This document shows positions 45,181 to 57,299 of a stretch of 64,000 bases of DNA, one piece after another. A program made the position numbers and the translations under genes. Position 1 is the first letter of the stretch. The number at the start of each line of letters is the position of its first letter. The stretch is from Takakia lepidozioides (lineage: Eukaryota > Streptophyta > Takakiopsida > Takakiales > Takakiaceae), in assembly GCA_030704615.1 (NCBI GenBank), contig CM060733.1, positions 2,852,001 to 2,916,000 on the forward strand, given 5' to 3'. The notes under the pieces are model-generated. The model was not told the origin of the DNA, ran no database searches, and was given only the letters and a program-made list of their open reading frames with translations.

Positions 45181-48100
45181 CTGTGTGTAATGGCTGGATG
45201 CAATAGACAGTGATGAGGGTAAAAGACAGCTCAACGGATCACTGCCATTGGATCGGTATGCACGGCTAGCCAGGCTCAAATTGACATTTACTCCCTCACC
45301 ATCAGGACCGTTCATCTCCGAGCCTTGCAAACGTTCCGCCCTTCTTTCTAGCTCAAAAACCTGAGCATGTGTGGTCAAGGTTGTTGGTAGGCCTACTTCC
45401 CTGACTTTGACCTGTTTGTATCAACCGGGGGAAAACCTTTAGAGGCTTGTGGCAGAGCCAGGGGAACAGAAATAGGGGATATGAACAACCATACAATGAA
45501 ACAAGGAGTCAAGACTTCTGGTTTGTGGACCTGTTTTCACATTATAACCTTTCTGATGTCATATCACAAAAAGTATGAAACAATGCATGAAAGCAGTCAC
45601 TAAAAGGATTGGCTCCAGAGCTGTCATGCGTTGACATAAGCGAAGAAACTCTATTGAAAGAGAGACAGAGACAATGGGGCTTTCATGAACTGTACTCTTT
45701 CCAGATGGGGGCTCCTGGAGGTTATTGGTGTCTCGGCTCCTTGGCGAAGATTGGCCTTGGTTTCCAAAGGGACAAAAAACTCCTCCTTCACTTCAGCTTT
45801 ATCGGACTTGTCTGTGGCACCAGCTAGGCTGAGCCGCACACTTGGTCTTGGCCCAGCAGTCCAATCACCGTCATCCACATCACTATCCCTCACACTAAAG
45901 CCATTTTGTTGATGGACCACCAACCGATTTGTGACCCTTCGATTATTCTGCAAGACAGCAGGTGCCAGTCGCTTTGGGACAGGGCCTCCTACACCATCGC
46001 CATATGTATCGCTATTTCCCTCGCTCTCTCTGTTAGGTGGTCGAATGCCAGTGGAAACTGCATAGACAGGAAACAAGGACAGATGATGCATAGGACAACC
46101 AGAAAGTGCACCACATCTCCCGAAAGTCCTCATCCACATGAGCCCCAAGTTGGTCTCACAGGTAGTGCATTGGACATGAACACATAAACAGACACTGCCA
46201 GCTCAATGGATACACCCAGGCTACTCAGAGAGAAACAGAGCACTCCATACAGAGAAGACAAAATGAAAGAGAACGAAAAAAAATCGTAAAAAGAGATTGC
46301 TTTTACATAACAAGACAGCATACATTCTTTACCGTTTTTTCTCGTAACATGTCCCTCTATATCACTGCCATCAGGCACCACAGCAGCTGGAACTGCAATG
46401 TGATTGGCCACCACACGTTCGTGACTCCTCACATGATTTGCCAAGGCTGGGACATGGTGGCTGGGTTGCTCAGGCTCACCATCACTTATACCATCAATTT
46501 CAGAATTTGCATGCAGATTCAGCCTCTCCCCATCTTCCGCAGCTAGCTCCTCTACCAGCTTTTGTAACCTTCCATGTGTCCTGAAATTACACGAGTGATT
46601 GTCAAACTTTTTACATTTCCTTTTTAATGAAAACAGTTGCCAGCCATGTAAATCCATCTGAACCGAAGGTTTATCGCCATGTTTGTCCATTGATCACCAA
46701 TTGTGTCTGCCATGACTGGTACAGCATAAATCTGGCTGTAAAAGCTATTGTCACATGCATACAGAAAACAACTTTTACCAAACGTGCCCAACATGGAGTG
46801 TCTCCTTAGGGTAAGAGAGAGCCTCACTAACAAGGAGAATAACTGTCCTGTAGGCTTTTCCTTTAAAAGATAGAGAAGACACTTCCACTCAAAATCCGCT
46901 CATTGAATAGGTAGATGATCAAAGCTTACATTTTCACCTCATCTTGGGCGCGAATGTAGCGTGTAAAGATCCTCACAAACATTTTCATCTTTGAGCCCAA
47001 CCTGAAAGGAATGTACAAGCAACGCAACAACAGCATATATGAATTCAAAATGCATAGAAAACAGGTATATGTACAAGAAATGAAAATCTTAAAGGCTGTA
47101 TACTCCATTCATCAACAGGGAGGGAAAAGAGTTTTCAGTGAAGCAGAATGTGGCGCACCTTCTGTAGTCCTCATTTGCCCCAGCCAATCTGAATTCAAGC
47201 TCTGAATTTTGAGTAGATAGCTCAGATGTTTCATGTGCCTTCTTCTCCAGGGAGTGCTGTGAAAAGAATTCCAATAGATATTAAGAGAGACCCATAAGCC
47301 GAAAAACAGATGTCCAAGACACTGCAGTATGCCCTTGGAACATTCCTACTGCTAAAGAGGAACAATTTGCAAAAGTTGAAGAGATGACAACCCTCGTATC
47401 TTTCAGTACAAGTGTAGGTCTGATGACACCTCAAGCTTTGACTTCTGGTCCACCAAGGTATTATTCTCCGCTTGCACCTGCCGCAACTGCAGCAGCCCAA
47501 ACAGAATTCTTCGTAAGAGAACTTTCAGTTTCATATGCTGAAGGCTTTGAAGGCTCCAGGAAAACTATGATGCTGTTATCAACATAGTTGAAAGGACCAA
47601 GTTCTGTAATCCGAAACACAGTTTATCATAAGACATTTGAAATTTGTCGTAAAAGACAATGAGAAACTCAGATTGTGCAGCAAGGTACTCGTAAGACGTT
47701 GTTTGCCACAGCTTTGTCGCTGTAGCAAACAGCAAACAGAAAGTACTCATTCCAGTCCCAGTGAATATTGGCTTGCCGTAGCCTTACAGCCCTTGATCCC
47801 GCGGAAAACTAACCCTCCCAGAGCTTTTTACGGGGTTCGCACCAACCAGGGTTTAGCTTATCCCCACAGCTCAGCTGCAGGTATGAACTTATTTTCCCAC
47901 AATTGCCATTATGGCGTAGACAGAGGCACTTGTCCAAATGCAAACTCGACAGCCCGGTTGCAGAGTTATTGATTTTAGTTTTATAGCCCTGCGTTAACCA
48001 GAATCGACATGCTTGGGGATCTGCAGGGCACAGGAAGCTTCCGCCTGTCACTCTGGGCTGTGTGGTTGGTCAAGAGGGTGAAAAGTAGGAAAAACCTGGT

Positions 48101-51100
48101 CTTCGAGTGTGCCATTGGTGGTAGGAGGAGTTCTCATCCGAGGCTTGAAGTCACCACCAGCCATGGCATCATCAATGCCAAAGTCTTCACCTGAAACATC
48201 ACTAAAATGGGCATCGACAGCATCGAGCCGTGCCCTCTTGCTCTCCCTCCTGCCATGATCATGGTCAAGTGTCAACAAAGGCTTTCATTACATTACCTTT
48301 CATGCCCAGACAAACCACAATGGACCCCTCCCTGCTCCAATTCAAAGGCAATAACACATATCTGGGCTCCATCAGTGGATAGACTTGTCACCACAACCAT
48401 CTCCATATAAATTGACAAATGCAAGCACTTTCAGGCTTTAGAGAGGGGTGGGCTGCAACCATACTAAGGGAAACAACATTTATCCCAGAGACTGCAAAAA
48501 AAGTAGTCTTTTATAAAGAATATCTGACCTTTTATGGGACGGTGATCTCTGTGCTGACAGAGATCGCGTAGCCCTCCGCCTAGGGGGTGGTGTCCTGGTG
48601 CGACTGCGTCCTCCTACATACATTCATGAATACCCATCAGAGAGCCACATCAGCACACAAATGTATGCCACTGGTATAGCATGTAAACATAAGCACACAT
48701 CGAGTAGATTTTATCAGCACATCAGAAAATGTACGACAGCTACACCACAGCATGTCCTTGACATTTTTCACCAGTCATATCTATGAATACTATGCACTTT
48801 GATGCAACCGCCGAACCAGCAGTGTCACTCCATACTAAGAACACATTAACAGCCATGACCCATCCATTGCTCATAACCACTGCACTGGAAACTTATCCAT
48901 GAAAGGGAGCAATGTCCTTGACAAACAACTGTTTGAATTCCAAGTGCATCAACTATCATAAGGAAAAGCTTTGCAAGCTAACAGAAAGATACAAGGTCTA
49001 TACATGTACATAATATGTGACAAGTCAAAATATATCCAGGGTCCTCAGAAATCAGACAAATATCAGGCATTGACAACCACCTGCCAAGCGTGATACAGTG
49101 CAAGTGGGGCAGAGCCCAACTTCAGTTTAGACATAGGCCAACAAACAGAAGTATCACCAGGAACTCCGGAATCCCAGGACGCATAAAAGGAAAGCACCAC
49201 AACGTAAACTTATGGCTCAGTGCAAACCTACCATGATATGGTTGGCTACAAGCAATTCCCAACACATGTACAGACGGCATGCAGACAACCATAAAGACAC
49301 TCAAAGAACAGACGGACACCTCTCTCCCGTGGTGATGACTTGCGATCAAAGTGCCCAGAACGCCCCCTTACATCCCTGCCAGGCGAGCGCCTGCGGACAG
49401 GTACAGGAGAACGGCGGCGCTCCAACCTCTCCCTCAAATCACCGCTGCGATATCCAGACTCAAGCCGGCCTGACAAAATACAGACTTACATCAAAACTTC
49501 AGGCTCTACTACTCTGCTTATACTCAAAACTCTACTATTGAGAACAGCCAAATATCCTTCTTTTGGATTTTCAGGAGATGAAGGGCTTCTAGCAACTACC
49601 CAATTGGGGAACCTAAGCAAACTTTAGGCCAGTCATTCAAAGTACATTAAGGTGGGCACACACTAGATTCATGTACAGTTCTAAGCATAAAGCCAACCAA
49701 TCAACTTGCTTTAGCTTACCATTTGGTCGAAGTGCACGGGAAACGTCTGATACAGTGGGTCCATGATCATGCCCCTCTGTGCCTTGAAAGACAGTTTAAG
49801 TTGCAGGCTACTCAAGGTCAGATAGATGATATCAATAACAATCCCTTAGACCACTTCCGTTGGTAAGTGTCTAGCAGTGATGCCAACACATCGACACTGA
49901 AAATGTAAACCTCCTTAAATTTAGAGACCAACTCATGGAGGTACTGCCGGAAAGTGTGTGCATCTGTGTGCTCAAACACTACCCCAGACAATTGACGAGC
50001 AAATAAATGCCCAATAAGCCATGTCACTTGAAAATATAAGCAGACTATATAAGTGGTTGCAACCGTCACTGCCCCGAGAACATAAAAAGCTCTCTCTACC
50101 ACCATAATGGCAGAGGTGTATTTGCAGAAGAATTGCGATCTATGCGTCAATACCTTTGTAGTGTAAGATGATTTGAGATATTGTAAGTGGAGTGTTAGAA
50201 AGTGGAGAAAAGATCCTCTTCGATCATCCGATATAAAGGTTTCTACCAGCACCATAATCTGCCATAACGATAGGCAAAGCATACGTCCAGCAAACTCAGA
50301 CCCTGAACCACTTCAACTAAACTCTCCACCAATCTCGTCCTCTTGCTTAAGATAGTTGTGAACGTAGCAGCAAAACTGTGGAAGGCCACAATGCTACTTC
50401 CCTGTAAGAATAATCTATCAGACACGGACCTTGCATAGTACCACTGTGGACTCAGGCCATGCCTGACCCAGTAGGTCTTCTAACATAAACTCCACCATAC
50501 AAAATCTCTAAGGGCCACACCAGTAGCCGTTGTAAAACTGAGAATGCAAGCGTTCCAAAGTTGATTAGGTGTACAGCGAGATCAGGCGGCTTTTAAAAGA
50601 CAATGACAAATCCCAGGCTCAACTAAGATGCAAATTAATGCAGTTACCCCTCCAACATTCTGATGCACAAGAGGATTTCAGCAGCTTCCACAACAGAAGG
50701 TTGTAGAGCCTCGTTTCCTCCCGAGGGTTTTGCACGAACTGCGAAGTAGGTTATCTTGGAAGTCAGACTTCACCCATCCTTCCTCACAGTTTTTGATATA
50801 ATGTCACGTCCTTCAGACTCAATCTTACCCATTCTCCTGGTCCGTGGAGTTGAAATACAAATGAGCCAGGTCTGGTCATCCAGCTCTCCAGTTATAACTT
50901 CAAGTTGGATGTGGCTGATAACAGCCACCGAAGTTCCTCAGGTACACTAAGTGCACAAGTACAGAAATAGCTGTGTGCTTGTCAACTCATCCATAATGGC
51001 CGTTTCCATAAAGTTGAGCTTTTCTAAGCATCCCTGAGAAGGCAAGATAACTGGCCACACTGGCAGGCATGTGCTGGAATACTCCTTGTCCTGGGTTGGA

Positions 51101-51939
51101 TAACTCAACAAAACTAGAAACTATGGGCTACAGGCATCAAAAGACAGGCAGTACCTTGACCCAAGAGGCCCACATGCTGCATGTAATTTACAAACGGCAA
51201 AGCATTGACATGTCATACTGTTTTCGCAACTCAAATTCTGACTGGGCTTTTACAGCAGGTCTGCAACTTCTTTCTGTCTCTACTCCGTTGCGTATAAAGC
51301 CATCCATCACACCTTATAGACCATGTATGGCAGTAACACCCATTCATCATGCTTAGTTAAAACAGAGAATCGAGTGTGTCCACCTAGTTAACATAGACAC
51401 TCGTGTAGGCTTTGGCTTAGCAGTCGTTGCATATATGCTGGACAGCACCCTTAGCTTGACTGTTGGAGGGACCAAATCCTCAGTGATAAGCCCTGGTGGT
51501 TCCAAATCAGGTTGCTGTGGTCCCAAAGCTCGATTGTATCTTAAGCAAGGAGCTTTGTATTGCTGCTTCTGCTGGCTAATCACATTGCCAAGCTGGGCTA
51601 AGAAAGGAAAGCTCTCTCTCAGAAAAAACTTCCACAGCGAGGATTTGAGGCCCTCAATACAGCCCATGGGGGGCTTAAACCTTTGCAGGGCAGTTCGAGT
51701 ACACTATCAGAAACAGAAACATTCTGTGAATAATGTTAGGGTAGGTTGTTCCTTTCTGGCTTTTGCAAGGATATTAGAAGCATACCATTGAAGGACGTCC
51801 CACCGCCACCACCTCCAACACTTGGAAACCTTCGAAGCTCTGAGTCTCCATGCGCAAATGAGCAGCTCTGGCGTGGGCAGTTCCCACGCTGGAACAGTGT
51901 GCACAGTTTAGTTTTGTACAGATCCCGAGTATGTGCCAT
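45181..51939 (-). CDS. CCCH zinc-finger, RS-like and coiled-coil protein, at least 10 exons
   Basis: Exons (5'-3' on minus): 51939-51786, 49469-49320, 48613-48529, 48249-48096, 47477-47430, 47256-47159, 47001-46930, 46580-46333, 46057-45696, 45360-45181. All junctions keep phase, giving 517 codons. A last exon at 44932-44888 ending in TAA would close the frame, but is weakly supported. Exon 9 read through instead stops at 45653-45651. Residues 9-30 hold one C-x7-C-x4-C-x3-H finger (K-L-C-T-L-F-Q-R-G...S-F-A-H-G-D). An Arg/Ser/Pro-rich stretch follows, then an acidic segment, a coiled coil (exons 5-6), the R-Y-I-R-A-Q-D-E-V block (exon 7) and a long disordered tail. This order matches a plant family of single-CCCH proteins, presumed nuclear RNA binders. 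The family's exact role is unclear to me. Confidence 0.82.
49818..50425 (-). pseudogene. Unidentified coding-like relic inside intron 1 of the CCCH gene
   Basis: After an acceptor-like TTATTCTTACAG (about 50418-50407) a frame reads I-V-A-F-H-S-F-A-A-T-F-T and R-L-V-E-S-L-V-E-V-V-Q-G-L-S-L-L-D-V. A further frame of 154 codons continues to 49818. Composition looks protein-coding and helical, but I recognise no family. A related-looking frame lies at 50640-50750 (K-P-S-G-G-N-E-A-L-Q-P-S). It may be a broken gene captured in the intron. Confidence 0.3.
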
Positions 51940-54061
51940 CCTTCTGTCCTCGTCTTTGGATTGTTACAAAACTTCGGACAGTTACTACGGAATTATTTCA
52001 AGGACTAATTTTGTGGCCCCAGGATTGCCAACTTTCCACCACAATCTTCTTCTATCTCCCGAAGGGTATAACGGTTGGCGGTGACAATGGAGCACACATC
52101 TTCCAGAAGCATGATAAATACAAGCATCCCCTAGTAGAGTTGCGTCAGGATACGGATAATATTTAACAGGCAGGAGTCCAGTCCGTCTCGCCCCAACCCT
52201 CCACCAATAGAGTTAGCTCTGAAAAAGCAGATAATAAGGGATTCCGTCGGCTGTCCACTATGGGATATATATTCTGTTCAGAGACTTCCCGCCCAATTCA
52301 ATATCCAACAATCGTTTCCAACAGTATCAGTAGAAAGCCTTCTGCAGGATACCCATAACATCTCGATATATCAAGCATCTAACTCCGTCATTCTTTCAAA
52401 ATATTCCTGCCATCACAAACATCTCACTTGAGTTCATATATCATTTCCAGACCTGGTCATTTGTTCACTACGATCACAAGCTAGATGCTCTGCCAGGTAT
52501 TGGTCCTCCATTTCTCTTAGGACACCCACTTCCCCTCTGTTACAAGTTAGTAAGAGTGACAGAAATCCCCACGCTTTCGCAAACTAAGTCACCATTTTAT
52601 TACACACTCTGGTTGTTACAAGCAAGGAGAGGTCTCCAGTTGTGAAACAACAAACTAACCATATATTAACAGTGGGAGACTGAGGAAACCCAGCAAATAG
52701 AATGAGAGAGGTTTTCTTTTCACCTGCTAGGCCACTATCTTCCTAGAAGCCGATGCTGAAAAAAAAAAAATTTTGAAATTCAATGGTGATTCAAGAAGTG
52801 CAGGAATTCGACTCAGAAAGAATTGCATATACACTTAGCTCCCTTGCCTGCAAGGACCCCGTAAAGCGAGTTTAAAAACAGCAGAATGTAGAAGAACAAA
52901 AAGGGAAGAGTCTAAAAGAAACGAAACATGAGCGGTAAGAAGTAATAAGACAGGCAAAGGTTCTGTGTTAGTTTGACAGGAGCACGCTTGCAACTCAACA
53001 GAAAACTGTGCTTACAGCACTCCAACCGCAGCTTTAAGGGAGAGACATGGTGAAGAATCACACAGGAAGACGGAGAAAACTACACAGAGGAAAGGAAGGG
53101 CAGAGAAAAACGTAGAACCAGACTCATGACAAGGCAAAAAAATGACAGCGGAAACTCGTCATACCCCACCGCCAACAGAACCCAATCCAACCCAACCCCT
53201 GCTACTACCCCCAACCACAGCCTCAGAGGTGACAACCAAAAAAATCTACACTGCAAACTGATTACGACCACACTCGGGAATGGGGAGAGTGACCCCACCT
53301 TCACAAGAGGATCTGCCTCCGTGCCAAGGAAATCAGGGAGGCTGCAGGCCAAGGAAGGCCTCGGAGAGTCCCGAAGAAAGAGACGAGGTAAAAACAAAGT
53401 CACCACCGTAAAATCTAACAACCCCTCAATCATTTACCCCTTCTCGTGCCTTTTTGTATCCCTTTCCCCACTAAAACGGTTTGCCGTCTGAACAGGACCC
53501 ATTTCATGACCGGAGAATCCCGGTCATGCGGCCTGTATTGCCGGTTTTGCATCGGTTCCTTCAGAACTCCTTACTCTTACGAATGAGAATCATCCATTTT
53601 GGTTCATGGGATCTTCCTTCTTTTAATCCGAAATGCCGTCAATACGGCATCTAACTCAGGTCAAGGCTAAGGAATTGACAATGTGGCAAATTAATTAATT
53701 AATTAATTAAAAAACAAATTAAAACCCTCTTATTAAAAGTGTTAGGCATATCATTATCTGTCAATATAAAAATATATTTAAACAAAAATAATAAATTAAT
53801 TTTTTGCCTCATGGAGGTCACAAAAAATAAAAAATAAAAAATAAATGTGGCAGCAAGGGCTTTATTCAATTATTTAATTAACTATCTAGTTTTTTGGATC
53901 TCCTCAAAGAAGATCTAAGTTCTTACATTATTCCTATTATCTTCCAAAGAAAAATAAAGGGCCTCCCGTCCCCTTTCCTTTTAAAATAAATAAATAAACA
54001 AAAAAACAAAAACAAATGTAGGTCTCTAAGGTTTTTTTAATTTTTTAATCTTTAAAAAGGA
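51940..54061. other. Intergenic region, AT-rich to the right
   Basis: No supported gene. An A10 run at 52759-52770 and (TTAA/ATTA)n at 53690-53710 are present. 53680-54060 is strongly AT-rich. The first few hundred bases should hold the CCCH-gene promoter. Confidence 0.45.
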
Positions 54062-54271
54062 AACACCTAGTGGGGGAGGAGCGACAGCTCACAGATCAGG
54101 CCCCTTGATAGTGAGAGGAGAAAATAACCTCTTTCACAGTAACCTCGCCATGAAGGCGTCTGGGGAAGGGGGAGAAGAGCATACCCACACCCCTTAAGAT
54201 AGCAGGATTTGACCCCAGAATCATCTGGGTGGCACACAGTGCACTATCCAACTGAGCTACCTACTGTTGGT
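54062..54271 (-). mobile_element. tRNA-derived SINE, copy 1
   Basis: On the minus strand the 5' end reads like a tRNA gene: an A box TAGCTCAGTTGGATAG (54259-54244) and a B box GGGGTCAAATCCTGC (54216-54202) at normal spacing. A tRNA-unrelated body of about 140 bp follows and then an A-rich 3' tail, seen as T-runs at 54030-54050 on the plus strand. Pol III promoter plus A-tail is the definition of a SINE. The acceptor stem is not closed, so it is not a working tRNA. A related copy lies at 59491-59715. Confidence 0.85.
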
Positions 54272-55140
54272 CTAAGAGTTTTTTTTTTTTTCCCTTTTCT
54301 TAAAGGTTTCAAGTTTCAAATGTCCTTTTTTTAACTGATAATATTCTTTGGAACTATATGATGTTGGTCCAAAATACCATCGGTTCGGTTAAGATATAGT
54401 AGTTAGGCCCTTGTTGTGGTTATTCTTTCCACCTTGTTCCCCTTTTATCTGTCTACTTCCGGGTTTTCGTCCTGTTTCAACCAGAAAATACCGGAAAAGG
54501 TTAGAAAGTATACCCATTGTCGACTACCTTCATTCCTGTTATGTGGTATACCAATGCAAATTGGGAATTGAATGTTAAGTTACTAACAAGCCGCCCAGGA
54601 GTGCTCAAAATCAAACACTCCGGTTATCAACCCTCCATACTCGCCTCATTATAACCGCCAAATCTTTGATGTGTTTGGGTCTGATGTAAGATATTTGGAA
54701 AAAGGGCAAACACAAGAAATGCAATTTGGCACTGTGAAAAGTATATAAAAAAATGAAAACAATTGGCAAAGTCGTGAACGTGTCTTTTTCCATAACAGCC
54801 ACATCATGACCGGCTGTGACCAGTTGCAAGTTACCGGAACCAGGCTATATGCAGTTATCAGCACAAATGTATTTTGATGGTTATTCAATTTAATTCTTAT
54901 ATAGAACATTAATTACTTGAGCCTCGGTAGAGTTTGGATGAAATGGGATGCAAATTGGATGAATGAGTATCGGTGCTATTCTGAATAGTATTATCTCATC
55001 GTCCGAGTGGATGAATCCACTTCAATTCAAATAATCACAATCGTAATCCATCCGGAGATCGTCATATCTACCGTCCTTGTCACGCTGAAAGGAACTGCAC
55101 TAGAGTGTACCGAAGCTGCGGCGCGAGCAGTGTCTATTTT
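54272..55140. other. Non-coding interval
   Basis: AT-rich. No gene, RNA or repeat recognised. Confidence 0.5.
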
Positions 55141-55860
55141 TGAAGACCTTTCATCATGAAGGGCTAAAAAAAAGAAAAACTTGCAAATGAAAGTCTAAGT
55201 TTGATAATGAAGGGCTCAAGCCTAAGGGTACATGTGCTTAATAAGGGCCTAGGTTTGAAAGGGGGTGTGGGGGTTAGAGAGTGGTCTAGGAACTAACTAG
55301 GGCCAGAGGGAACGGGAGAAGCCTGTATTAAGGCTAAGAAAAGGGCTAGGAGAGGGCCCGGAAAACTGCACACCCCATCCAGGGACATCAATACATGGAT
55401 GGTGCGGCAATGGACCCAGCAGCCGTAGGCTTGGAGAAGTGTACGTGGCGGAGGCAACCTTCTAGAAGGGTCCCACCGCTGAGGGCTTCTAGAATGTCCT
55501 ACTGCCCAGTGAGGGTATATAAAGAGGGTGGGGGGCTCTCTTCCCTCTCACTTACTACTTACTCACCTACTAGTTACTAGTACCTAGGGGGCTCTACACA
55601 CGCACGGCCCCCAAAAAAACTTGTGCAAAGCCCCAAAAAACACAAACCATGACAAAATAAATTAGTAGAAGTAGAGCAAAGATGAATAAAGGGTAATAAT
55701 GAGGGTTCAAAGCCTCAAGAGTCAAGGGTTCAAACCTCAAGATATAAGTGCTTAATAATGAAGGTACAAGTGCTTAAACCTATCCATTGCCATGATAGAA
55801 TAGGCCGACAAGAGCCGGAGATTGTGAAGGAAAATGCGCACATCTCCTTCACAACGTATT
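55141..55860 (+). other. LTR-like block with TATA box
   Basis: TATATAAA at 55516-55523 is followed by a pyrimidine-rich leader and then repeated words (GTGCTTAATAA, CAAGCCT, TCAAACCTCAAG) at 55680-55790. The left edge (55150-55200: TGAAGGGC, A-run, ACTTGCAAATGAAAGTCTAAG) recurs at 56735-56785, so the two could be ends of one non-autonomous element of about 1.6 kb. No coding region or primer-binding site was found. Confidence 0.35.
55516..55523 (+). promoter_or_regulatory. TATA box candidate
   Basis: TATATAAA followed about 30 bp later by a CT-rich initiator-like region. It would drive the LTR-like block, not a known gene. Confidence 0.4.
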
Positions 55861-56706
55861 GGCTCTTTGCTTGATGTCCATAGCAGCAAAGATCCAGAGG
55901 GGCTCCGCATATTTTACTACCTTGTCCAGGTATGGCATTAGCATCCTATATTTAATCCTACATTTATGGATGATGGGACCATGTGGTAGGCTCCAAGTGG
56001 GTCTTTTGGTGTGTAGGTCTGAAATGTTTCACAAAACATTATTAATAATTATTGTTTGAGACATTTTCATGGAAGTTAATGGATATGACTCCCTTAGCAT
56101 AGTGATTTAATGAGTCACTAGTGATTTTGTAAGTTAGTATTATGTATCATTTGTTGATGATTTACTTGAATGGGAGCTTGGAGTACCCTTCCTATGTTGA
56201 AGATAATTGAATAGCTACAGACATGGGGGTGTTATATTGGGCTGTGGAGAGGTTGCGGACTGGTTACTGCAGGTTGTTTTTGTTTGCTCCGCTTGTAGGC
56301 TTTTCCTTCCATTATGGAGATAGCAATATTTGGTGTCATAGATCTCGGATTTTAGGTGAGTAAACGCCTGGATTTGTTTTCTCTCTCTCTTTTTCCTGGG
56401 ACAAACTCAGGCTTAGTATTAGTTGTGCATTGCACAAGGTGCTTCATCCTTAGCCCTTCATTGTAGTCTGCCAATTTGGGTGTCACTGACTGATATTTTT
56501 CGACCTGATCAAACCCCTTCATCGTGTATGGTCACGAGCATAAAATTTAAAACTTTTGTAGCATGCAGTATGCTCCAAAATGGAGCAAGGTGTCTGTCTG
56601 TCTATTTGTCTGTGTGTCTGACTTTCATTTCATGTGTATTGTACAGCAATATCATATCATTTTTATGTTACATGCATGCTCGCCGAATGGCGGCCAAAAA
56701 AAAAAT

Positions 56707-56733
56707 GAAGGGCTGTCAAAATTACAGCCCTTC
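56707..56733. other. Perfect 10-bp inverted repeat (hairpin)
   Basis: GAAGGGCTGT and ACAGCCCTTC flank a 7-base loop. It lies directly before the repeat copy at 56735-56785, so it may be an element end rather than a terminator. Confidence 0.8.
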
Positions 56734-56736
56734 AAC

Positions 56737-57078
56737 ATGAAGGGCAATTTTTTTAGAAAACTTGCAAATGCAAGTCTAAGGTACCCTTCAAAACGGAACA
56801 CTGGGCGTGAGAGCAAGCGATGGAGGCAATCACCCCTACGCCACAGTGCGCTGATCAGGGTGGCCAAGAAAGAGGATGCAGCGACTTTGGTCGCATCCCT
56901 GCAAAAGATGTCGGAGGAAGTTTCTCCCCACGTATCAATTCGGACTTTCAACATCGCCTCAGATCTGGGTGTGCATGCTGATGTTCCCCTACGATTATGT
57001 TCCCATGTCAGGTTTGCTATGACATCGCTTTTATCCATGGAGATCGGACGTGCTCCACATGTCTCAGATTTTGTATAA
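56737..57078 (+). CDS. Weak candidate ORF, 113 codons
   Basis: Open plus-strand frame from ATG 56737, basic at the start, mixed later. No motif recognised. A second open stretch at 57185-57298 ends in TAG and could be a further exon. Low confidence that it is a gene. Confidence 0.18.
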   Translation: MKGNFFRKLANASLRYPSKRNTGRESKRWRQSPLRHSALIRVAKKEDAATLVASLQKMSEEVSPHVSIRTFNIASDLGVHADVPLRLCSHVRFAMTSLLSMEIGRAPHVSDFV

Positions 57079-57299
57079 ACTCATTACATTTTTGTGGAGT
57101 TTTGGAGTTCAGGTCACCCAGTCGTAGAAATCAACCTGCCATACTACTCACGTCAGCGGATTAGGACTACTTTATCTGACTGGTGTCTGCTCTGGATTTC
57201 AGAGCGTTGTTTCGGATTGATGTGATTCTTTTGGAAGAGTTGGATCAAGGGGTTGTGGCACCTCGTCACTTGTTGGATGGGCGCGCAAGGAGATAGTAA

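Noticed and set aside
49818-50282. Membrane protein gene, from the hydrophobic stretch
   Set aside because: Hydrophobicity comes from one short segment. There is no convincing start and it lies inside an intron of a supported gene.
51353-51667. Additional exon of the CCCH gene
   Set aside because: The open frame does not join exon 1 (phase 1) to exon 2 in phase and has no counterpart in the family architecture.
54200-54265. tRNA gene on the minus strand
   Set aside because: A and B boxes are present, but the acceptor stem is not closed and the sequence continues into a SINE body with an A-tail. A second diverged copy has the same body.
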